Below, piece by piece: positions 45,401 to 51,167 of a DNA stretch of 51,167 nucleotides. The notes under the pieces were generated by a model that was given only the letters and a program-made list of their open reading frames with translations, did not search any database and was not told the origin of the DNA. Positions within the stretch are counted from its first letter, which is position 1, and each line of letters begins with the position of its first letter. This DNA is from Bowdeniella nasicola. GTDB lineage: Bacteria > Actinomycetota > Actinomycetes > Actinomycetales > Actinomycetaceae. The stretch is taken from contig JAUNVA010000013.1 in NCBI GenBank assembly GCA_030537895.1, forward strand, positions 1-51,167, written 5' to 3'. Made by a program: the position numbers and the translations under genes.

Positions 45401-46791
45401 CCGTGACCACTCTGGTGATCCTTGTGGTCATCTTCATGCTCGTCCTGTTGGCCCTGCGGATGCCCGTGGCCTTCGCACTCGCGCTCTCTGGCGCACTTGG
45501 TCTCTACTTCCTGCGCGGCGACTCCTTCGCCACCAGCTCGCTTGGGTCCCTCCCCTTCACGGAGACCGCCACCTTCTCTCTCACGATCATCCCGATGTTC
45601 ATCCTCATGGGAATGTTCGCGGTCAAGGCGAAGATTGCGGAGCAGGTCTACCGCGTGGCCGCCTTCGGGTTCCGCAATTTTCCCGGAGGCCTCGGCGTCG
45701 CGACCGTCATGGCCTGCGCCGGGTTCGCCGCCGTGTCCGGATCCTCCATCGGCACCGCTGCGACCATGTCACAGCTGAGTGTCGGCGAGATGCGTAAACA
45801 CGGCTACCCGGTTTCGATGGCGACGGCGACTGTCGCGGTGGCCGGAACCCTCGGGGTGTTGATTCCGCCATCCGTCATTTTGGTGCTCTACGCCATCATG
45901 ACCGGCGAGTCCGTGGCCCGCGTCCTCGCCGCCGGCATCATTCCGGGCATCATGTCCGCCTTCGCCTACGCGATCTACATCGTGATCGCCTCGCGCAAGA
46001 CGCGCCGGATTGCCGACGCCGAACTTGCCGAGGCGGTGGCGGCCGCCGCGGCACGTGATCGCCTGACCGGTGAGAACACCGCGGCGGACATCCCGAAGGA
46101 CCTGCACGAGGGCACCACCTGGTCGAACCTGCCGATGCGTGGGGTGGTGCGCGTAGGGATCCTCTTCTTCATCGTGCTCGGTGGCATGTATTCGGGGATC
46201 TTCACGCCGACCGAGTCGGCGGCAATCGGGGCGCTTGCCGCCGGCATCATGCTCGTGATGGAGCGGATGAAGGAAGGCCCCAAGGCGACGGTCCAGGCGC
46301 TGGTTGAGGCGCTGAAAGAGACGGCCGGCACGACGTCGATGGTCTTCGCGATCATCGTCGGTTCGTCGATCCTGTCGGTCTTCTTCATCACGGCCCGCGT
46401 TCCCCAAATGCTGACCGAAGCCATCGTAGGTGCCGGATGGAATCCCTCGATCACGATGGCGATCCTCCTGCTCGCGCTCGTCCCCTTGGGCATGGCGCTG
46501 GAGTCGATCTCCATCCTCGTCATCACGGTGCCGCTGCTCTACCCGATCGCGACCGAGCTCGGGTTCAACGGGATCTGGCTCGCCGTGCTCATCGTGAAAC
46601 TCATCGAGATCGGCCTGGTCACCCCACCGGTGGGGATCAACTGCTTTGTCGTCGCCGGCGCCACGGGCGTGAAGGTCACGGAAATCTTCCGCGGTGTTCT
46701 GCCCTTCGTCATCGTCGAGCTGATCCTCGTCGCCATCCTGTTCACCTTCCCTCAGCTCTCGCTGTGGCTGCCATCGCTCGTGACGTTCTAG
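45397..46791 (+). CDS. TRAP transporter large permease (DctM type)
   Basis: The 464-residue protein has about 12 hydrophobic segments and is the substrate-translocating, sodium-coupled subunit. GMFAVKAKIAEQVYRVA, FAAVSGSSIGTAATM and GTLGVLIPPSVILVLYAIMTGESVARV are classic DctM motifs; VTPPVGINCFVVAGATG occurs near the C-terminus. A soluble loop (about 200-240) is longer and more acidic than in short family members. Partner genes lie directly upstream. Confidence 0.92.
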   Translation: MTVTTLVILVVIFMLVLLALRMPVAFALALSGALGLYFLRGDSFATSSLGSLPFTETATFSLTIIPMFILMGMFAVKAKIAEQVYRVAAFGFRNFPGGLGVATVMACAGFAAVSGSSIGTAATMSQLSVGEMRKHGYPVSMATATVAVAGTLGVLIPPSVILVLYAIMTGESVARVLAAGIIPGIMSAFAYAIYIVIASRKTRRIADAELAEAVAAAAARDRLTGENTAADIPKDLHEGTTWSNLPMRGVVRVGILFFIVLGGMYSGIFTPTESAAIGALAAGIMLVMERMKEGPKATVQALVEALKETAGTTSMVFAIIVGSSILSVFFITARVPQMLTEAIVGAGWNPSITMAILLLALVPLGMALESISILVITVPLLYPIATELGFNGIWLAVLIVKLIEIGLVTPPVGINCFVVAGATGVKVTEIFRGVLPFVIVELILVAILFTFPQLSLWLPSLVTF

Positions 46792-46874
46792 TGGGTCGGG
46801 CGCCTGCCGGCTCCTCCGCCGCCGGTGCCCTCACTAGGATCACTTGATGGATGGACTACCAGAAGGGAAAAGGA

Positions 46875-47540
46875 ATGGGTACCACGCCGCCACCCCTCGC
46901 GAAATCCGAGCGGGTCTACCGCGAGTTGCGTGAGCGCATCATCTCGGGACGCTACGTCGCGGGATACCGGATCGTGCTTGATTCGGTGGCCCGTGAGATG
47001 GGGGTCTCCGCGGTGCCGGTGCGTGAGGCGATTCGTCGCCTCGAGGCCGAAAACCTCGTGACGTTCACTCGGAACGTGGGCGCCGAGGTCGCTGCGATCA
47101 ACGTCGGTGACTACGCCGACGCCATGCAGACGCTCGCTCTGCTGGAGGGCTATGCCACGGCCCTCGCCGCGCCGCACCTGAGCAGCGAGGATCTGCTAGC
47201 CGCGGAAGCCACGAACCAGGAGATGCGCCTACTCGCTGCCGGGAGTTTCGACCCGCGCCAGTTCACCGATTTGAACCAGCGTTTCCACCAGCAGCTGTGC
47301 CTGGCGTGTCCGAACGAGAACCTCCTGACGCTCCTGAACCGCCAGTGGGAGCGGGTGAGCCTCATTCGGCGCAGCTCCTTTGCCTTCGAGCCGGTGCGCT
47401 CGATGGTCTCGGTGCAAGAACACGAGCACATTTTGACCCTGGTGCGCTCACGCGCCGGCTTCGAGGAGGTGGAAGCGGTCACCCGGCACCACAAACTTCG
47501 CACCCTTCGCGAATTCATCGAATCTCAGCCCACGCGCTAA
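46875..47540 (+). CDS. GntR-family (FCD) transcriptional regulator
   Basis: The 221-residue protein has a winged helix at about residues 8-75 (ERVYRELRERIISG, LDSVAREMGVSAVPVREAIRRLEAENLV), the recognition helix being SAVPVREAIRRL. An FCD ligand domain follows, with FTDLNQRFHQQL, and EHEHILTLVRSR as metal/ligand-binding His positions. It probably senses a pathway acid and represses the cluster through the CGTATATNA sites. ATG 46875 has AGAAGGG eight bases upstream; ATG 46851 is an alternative with TAGGAT ten bases before it. Confidence 0.88.
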   Translation: MGTTPPPLAKSERVYRELRERIISGRYVAGYRIVLDSVAREMGVSAVPVREAIRRLEAENLVTFTRNVGAEVAAINVGDYADAMQTLALLEGYATALAAPHLSSEDLLAAEATNQEMRLLAAGSFDPRQFTDLNQRFHQQLCLACPNENLLTLLNRQWERVSLIRRSSFAFEPVRSMVSVQEHEHILTLVRSRAGFEEVEAVTRHHKLRTLREFIESQPTR

Positions 47541-47542
47541 AT

Positions 47543-47580
47543 CCCCATCCCCTTCCCATCCCCGTCCCCCTTCCCACCCC
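47543..47580 (-). other. potential G-quadruplex tract upstream of the monooxygenase
   Basis: Seven C-runs of three to five bases with spacers of one or two bases on the plus strand, so the minus strand carries seven G-runs. This greatly exceeds the minimum of four. It lies between the GntR gene and the monooxygenase gene. An inverted repeat GTCGGA / TCCGAC follows at about 47584-47611. Confidence 0.65.
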
Positions 47581-47641
47581 TGTGTCGGATCCGGCATGCA
47601 GCCTTCCGACCCATTGCTCACGAAGCAGTGAGGAGTCCATC

Positions 47642-49525
47642 ATGCAGTTCCACCACTATGGCTACGTCTCGGGAGACCCGAGAGTCCAGCCGGCCTCCGG
47701 CGTCGGCCTCGAGCGTTCCCCCGATCTGCCCGACACTATGGACGTGCTCATCGTCGGAGCCGGCCCCGCCGGCATGATGACGGCCGCCCAGCTCGCCCAG
47801 TTCCCGAATGTCCGCGCCCACATCGTTGAGCGGCGCCCGGGCCGGCTGGAACTCGGCCAAGCGGATGGCATCCAGGCCCGTTCCGTGGAGACGTTCCAGG
47901 CGTTCGGGTTTGCCGACCGGATCACGAACGAGGCGTACCGGATCACCGAGATGTGCTTCTGGAAGCCCGATCCGAACAACCCCGAGCACATCGTGCGAAC
48001 CGCTCGCACTCCCGACGACGAGCACGGCATTTCCGAGTTCCCCCACCTCATCGTGAACCAGGCTCGCGTACTGGACTACTTCGCGGAATACGCCGCGAAT
48101 GCTCCCGCACGCATGAGGCCCAACTGGGGTTGGGAATACGTCGACCTGCGGATCGAGGAGGGCGCGGACTACCCCGTCGTCGTGACGCTCAAACGCACCG
48201 CCGATCCCGATCAGGGGCAGGTGCGTGAAGTGCGCGCCAAGTACGTGCTCGGGGCCGACGGCGCCCGGTCGGGCGTGCGCGACGCGATTGGCGCGCGCCA
48301 CGTGGGCGGCGTGTCCTACCACGCGTGGGGGGTCATGGACGTCCTCGCCGTGACCGACTTCCCAGACATTCGGCTCAAGTGCGCGATCCAATCCACCGCT
48401 GGCTCGATCCTGCACATCCCCCGCGAAGGTGGACACCTGTTCCGCATGTACGTGGATCTTGGTGAGGTCCCCGAAGACGACGATCATCGCGTCCGCGAGA
48501 CGCCCCTCGAGGCGATTATTGACAAGGCGAACGCCATCATGCGGCCCTATCACGTCGACGTGCGCAACGTCGCGTGGTGGAGCGTCTACGAGGTCGGCCA
48601 CCGCGTGACCGACCGGTTCGACGACGTTCCCGAAGAGGAGGTCGGAAAGCGACATCCGCACGTGTTCATTGCCGGGGACGCCTGCCACACGCACTCCGCG
48701 AAAGCCGGCCAGGGGATGAACGTCTCCATGCAGGACGGTTTCAACCTCGCCTGGAAACTCCGTCAGGTCATCGAGGGCCTGTCCCCCGCCTCCCTGCTCG
48801 GCACCTACACCGGTGAGCGCCGCCAAATCGCGCAGGATCTCATCGACTTTGACCGGGAATGGTCCTCCATGATGGCGGCCAAACCCGAGGAGTTGCCGAG
48901 CCCCTCAGCGCTCGAGGAATACTACGTTCGCACGCACGAATTCCCCGCCGGCTTCATGACTCAGTACCCGCCGTCGCTCATCATCGATACCGCCGACCAT
49001 CAGCACCTCGCCGAGGGTTTCCCCGTCGGCAAGCGGTTCAAGTCCCACCCGGTGGTGCGAGTATGTGATGGCAACCCCGTGCATCTAGGGCATCTGCACC
49101 AGGCCGATGGCCGGTGGCGGATCTACTGCTTCGGCGACGGCGGCGCCCCCGGGAGCGATTCCGCGCTCGACCGGCTCGCCACGTTCCTGGCGGAAAATCC
49201 GGCCTCCCCGGTGCGCGCGCACACGCCGAAGGGAGCCGACCTCGATTCCCTGTTCGATGTGAAGGCGATTTACCGACAGCCCTACGACGAGGTCGACCTC
49301 ACGCGCGTGCCGGTCGCGTTCCGTACCCCGCACGGCCCCTTCCAGCTCGTGAATCCCGACCAGGTGTTCGCCGCGGACGCGAACAACTCCATCTATGCGG
49401 CGCGCGGCCTGAGCGCCGACGGTGTGATCGTGGTGGTACGTCCCGACCAGTACGTGGCCGCCGTCCTGCCGCTGGATGGGACCGAGCGCTTGGCGGACTT
49501 CTTCCGCCCGATCTTCACGCCATAG
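47642..49525 (+). CDS. FAD-dependent aromatic monooxygenase (3-hydroxybenzoate 4-hydroxylase/phenol hydroxylase type)
   Basis: A 627-residue class A flavoprotein hydroxylase. VLIVGAGPAGMMTAAQLAQ (about 36-54) binds FAD, GADGARSGVR is the DG motif contacting NAD(P)H and FAD, and FIAGDACHTHSAKAGQGMNVSMQDGFNLAWKL is the GD motif. A thioredoxin-like C-terminal domain (about 440-627), as in MobA and phenol hydroxylase, sets it apart from short PHBH enzymes. In this cluster it would add the second ring hydroxyl, giving the catechol for HpaD, for instance from 3- or 4-hydroxyphenylacetate. Substrate is inferred. GAGGAG precedes the ATG. Confidence 0.88.
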   Translation: MQFHHYGYVSGDPRVQPASGVGLERSPDLPDTMDVLIVGAGPAGMMTAAQLAQFPNVRAHIVERRPGRLELGQADGIQARSVETFQAFGFADRITNEAYRITEMCFWKPDPNNPEHIVRTARTPDDEHGISEFPHLIVNQARVLDYFAEYAANAPARMRPNWGWEYVDLRIEEGADYPVVVTLKRTADPDQGQVREVRAKYVLGADGARSGVRDAIGARHVGGVSYHAWGVMDVLAVTDFPDIRLKCAIQSTAGSILHIPREGGHLFRMYVDLGEVPEDDDHRVRETPLEAIIDKANAIMRPYHVDVRNVAWWSVYEVGHRVTDRFDDVPEEEVGKRHPHVFIAGDACHTHSAKAGQGMNVSMQDGFNLAWKLRQVIEGLSPASLLGTYTGERRQIAQDLIDFDREWSSMMAAKPEELPSPSALEEYYVRTHEFPAGFMTQYPPSLIIDTADHQHLAEGFPVGKRFKSHPVVRVCDGNPVHLGHLHQADGRWRIYCFGDGGAPGSDSALDRLATFLAENPASPVRAHTPKGADLDSLFDVKAIYRQPYDEVDLTRVPVAFRTPHGPFQLVNPDQVFAADANNSIYAARGLSADGVIVVVRPDQYVAAVLPLDGTERLADFFRPIFTP

Positions 49526-49597
49526 CGCCGGGGTGCGGTGGCGGCTCGTGCGGCCATTCGCCTCTCCGTCCGCGCCGGTCCTCAAGTGGACCGCAGA

Positions 49598-49639
49598 CAC
49601 GGCTGTGCCCCCTCGAGTTCGCGAGGGGGCACAGCCGTG
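49598..49639. terminator. bidirectional 18-bp hairpin
   Basis: A perfect 18-bp stem, CACGGCTGTGCCCCCTCG with its complement and a six-base loop, between the convergent monooxygenase and ATP-grasp genes. No U-tract. Confidence 0.75.
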
Positions 49640-49651
49640 CGTCGTCGTGAT

Positions 49652-50563
49652 CTACCAGAAGGCGCGCATCGCGATCGCGTCGGCGAATGCCTCGGCAGCC
49701 TTCGGGTCAGAGGTGAGGTAGAGGTTGCAGTCGAAGAGCGAGACCTCGAGGATTTCGAGTGCCTCATCGCCGGCAACCATGTCGATCCGGCAGTAGATGA
49801 GCTGCTCGTCTCGACCCAAAAGCTCCTTGATCGAGGCATGCAGCGTGGCGCGCACATCTTCACCACGGGTGCGTTCGCCCGCGGTAATCACATGGGGGTG
49901 TGCCCGGTTGATGTGCTTGCGTCGCGGTTCGCCGGTAGGCGAGTCCAAGATCGGATCCTTTTCAACCGCGTGGGAGAGCAGACCGTTGAAGAAGATGAGC
50001 GAGATCTCACCGCGCTCCTCCATGGACAAAATGTAGCGCTGCACCATCGCAGCGTGCCCTTCTTCCAAGATGGCCATCGCGTGCTGGATTGCCGCCATGC
50101 GGGAATAGGCCTCGCGCGCCGTGTAACGGCCAGTGGCGTGCAGACCGGAGGATACGGCCGGCTTCACGACGAACTCGCCATTGGCCGGGAAGCGAGTATG
50201 CACCTGGTGCTTGGAGTATTCGCGCTCCACCTCGAGCCATGTCGTATCGATCGTCGGCAGGCCGCGGTCGGAGAGCTCTTGAAGATAGTGCTTATCCGAA
50301 TTCCATTCAAGAATCGTGGGATTATTGAGAAGCTTCGGCACCGAATGGGCCCAATGGAAGAATTCGTCACGGCGCGGCGCGTAGTCCGTCACCGTGCGGA
50401 TGATGCACAGGCCCGCTTCTTCCCAGTCGACGTCGGGGTCGTCCCAAATGGCGATGCGGGCGTCCACGCCACGCTCTTCGAGGAGGGGAAGGAGGACCTG
50501 ATCGTCTTCGCTCAGGTCGGGCAGTTCACTGCTGGTTACGAGGGTCACTCTTGGCTTCGACAC
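49652..50563 (-). CDS. ATP-grasp domain protein
   Basis: A 303-residue protein with a RimK/glutathione-synthetase-like ATP-grasp core: GEFVVKPAVSSGLHATGRY (phosphate and ATP contacts), MVQRYILSMEERGEISLIFFNG, and a metal-binding end YCRIDMVAGDEALEILEVSLFDCNLYL. The N-terminal part is Rossmann-like (VTLVTSSELPDLSEDDQVLLPLLEERG). It would join a carboxylate to an amine or thiol; the substrate is unknown. Start GTG 50563 sits six bases after TAGCCT, pointing to a leaderless mRNA. It is divergent from ssrA. Confidence 0.85.
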   Translation of the reverse strand: MSKPRVTLVTSSELPDLSEDDQVLLPLLEERGVDARIAIWDDPDVDWEEAGLCIIRTVTDYAPRRDEFFHWAHSVPKLLNNPTILEWNSDKHYLQELSDRGLPTIDTTWLEVEREYSKHQVHTRFPANGEFVVKPAVSSGLHATGRYTAREAYSRMAAIQHAMAILEEGHAAMVQRYILSMEERGEISLIFFNGLLSHAVEKDPILDSPTGEPRRKHINRAHPHVITAGERTRGEDVRATLHASIKELLGRDEQLIYCRIDMVAGDEALEILEVSLFDCNLYLTSDPKAAEAFADAIAMRAFW

Positions 50564-50713
50564 GCCTCAAGGCTACCCGCTAGCGGGCCCGCGCGGGGGC
50601 TAAACATCGTACGGGGAGGAACGCCCCGCCATTCTTCGCGTCGATCCGCGTGCGCTCACTCCGCGACAGCGTCGGTCTCGGGAATAGTGTGGCGGGCCGC
50701 GCCGTTGTTCCGA

Positions 50714-50719
50714 TAGACT
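50714..50719 (+). promoter_or_regulatory. -10 box of ssrA
   Basis: TAGACT about 43 bases before the mature tmRNA 5' end, the same hexamer as at the cysK leader and tRNA-His. The bases between would be removed as pre-tmRNA leader. Confidence 0.45.
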
Positions 50720-50761
50720 GGCCCTCCTGCGGATCCGTCCGCGGGAGTTGACAACTCAACA

Positions 50762-51133
50762 GGGGATGATCGGTTTCGACGATTGCTTTGAATCAGAGGA
50801 AGCGGGTCGAGAATGTGCAGTCATCTCGTTAACGTCCTGCACAAACCAATAGGTGCCGAACACAAGAGCACCGACTTCGCCCTCGCTGCCTAAGCTAGCG
50901 GGGACTCAAGAAGTCCGTCGGCCTGGGGTTGCTCTCACCCCAGCCACCGGCGTCGCATAGAGAGCCACTGCTCCACGGCCGCGTTGCCCGGTCGTGGGGG
51001 ACTCTTAGGCAACTGAGCCCGTCGGCAGCGAGTCCGCGCGACTGCCGGGGCCGAGAAAAGCGCTAGCGGACTGCACCCGGAGAAGCTCTGGCTCAGAAGT
51101 GATCGGACGCGGGTTCGATTCCCGCCATCTCCA
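50762..51133 (+). ncRNA. ssrA: transfer-messenger RNA (tmRNA)
   Basis: The 5' end GGGGATG pairs with CATCTCC near the 3' end to form the tRNA-like acceptor, and GGTTTCGACG and GGGTTCGATTCCC are the conserved tmRNA D- and T-arm sequences. The resume codon is GCC at 50855, giving the degradation tag AEHKSTDFALAA, with stop TAA at 50891-50893. The tag ends in ALAA as expected for ClpXP targeting. The rest forms pseudoknots. tmRNA rescues stalled ribosomes. Confidence 0.95.
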
Positions 51134-51137
51134 CTAC

Positions 51138-51167
51138 AGCCCCTCCCCCACTTCCAGGGAGGGGCTT
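51138..51167 (+). terminator. intrinsic terminator after ssrA
   Basis: AGCCCCTCCC with GGGAGGGGCT forms a 10-bp stem around a nine-base loop, reaching the end of the window at CTT. Confidence 0.75.

Noticed and set aside
50762..51167. Integration of an element at ssrA
   Set aside because: The tmRNA and its terminator are intact and no duplicated 3' end is seen within the window.

Overview
The window is high-GC chromosomal DNA that reads as an actinobacterium, most like the Actinomyces group. The indications are an Rv2466c-type mycothiol-linked DsbA protein, an EttA, a cysteine-free L32, TANNNT -10 boxes placed 6-7 bases before start codons (leaderless mRNAs), and a tmRNA whose tag ends ALAA. 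This placement is inferred from gene content; the species cannot be named from the sequence alone.

Region 1 (1-23.6 kb) is mostly core genome: tRNA-Gly and tRNA-Pro, rpmF, a YigZ/IMPACT protein, a cysK-cysE operon, a Nei-type DNA glycosylase, rpiB, an M13 peptidase, an Rv2466c-like protein, aminopeptidase N, PTS parts (EIIA, EIIB, enzyme I) with malQ, two thioesterases, ettA, a second-type SSB, and two overlapping dynamin-like GTPase genes. The cysKE leader carries a short Cys-rich upstream ORF followed by alternative RNA stems, which fits a cysteine-sensing translational attenuator.

Region 2 (23.7-36.4 kb) starts with tRNA-Arg, orn and tRNA-His and then becomes a defence island. A TrlF-type PHP/ATPase gene lies between two 78-bp direct repeats (73 of 78 identical) placed just after tRNA-His. 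Then come a small L7/L12-like gene, a DUF262-DUF1524 (GmrSD/SspE-like) nuclease gene, and a tightly overlapping three-gene restriction-modification-like operon. In that operon, methyltransferase 1 has SAM motif I but no NPPY, methyltransferase 2 has NPPY but a damaged motif I, and the third protein joins a GIY-YIG-like domain to a DEAD/DEAH helicase.

Region 3 (36.4-49.6 kb) is an aromatic-acid catabolic cluster resembling the homoprotocatechuate (3,4-dihydroxyphenylacetate) meta-cleavage pathway. It holds a divergent succinate-semialdehyde dehydrogenase, an FAH-RraA fusion, a DapA-family lyase, HpaE, HpaD, a three-part TRAP transporter, a GntR/FCD regulator and a flavin monooxygenase. HpaF, HpaH and HpaI are absent as separate genes. 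Three CGTATATNA sites in the divergent promoter region are likely operators for the GntR protein. The small TRAP subunit gene carries an apparent one-base frameshift at its start.

Region 4 (49.6-51.2 kb) has an ATP-grasp protein and the ssrA tmRNA with its terminator. No integrase, transposase, CRISPR array or rRNA was seen.
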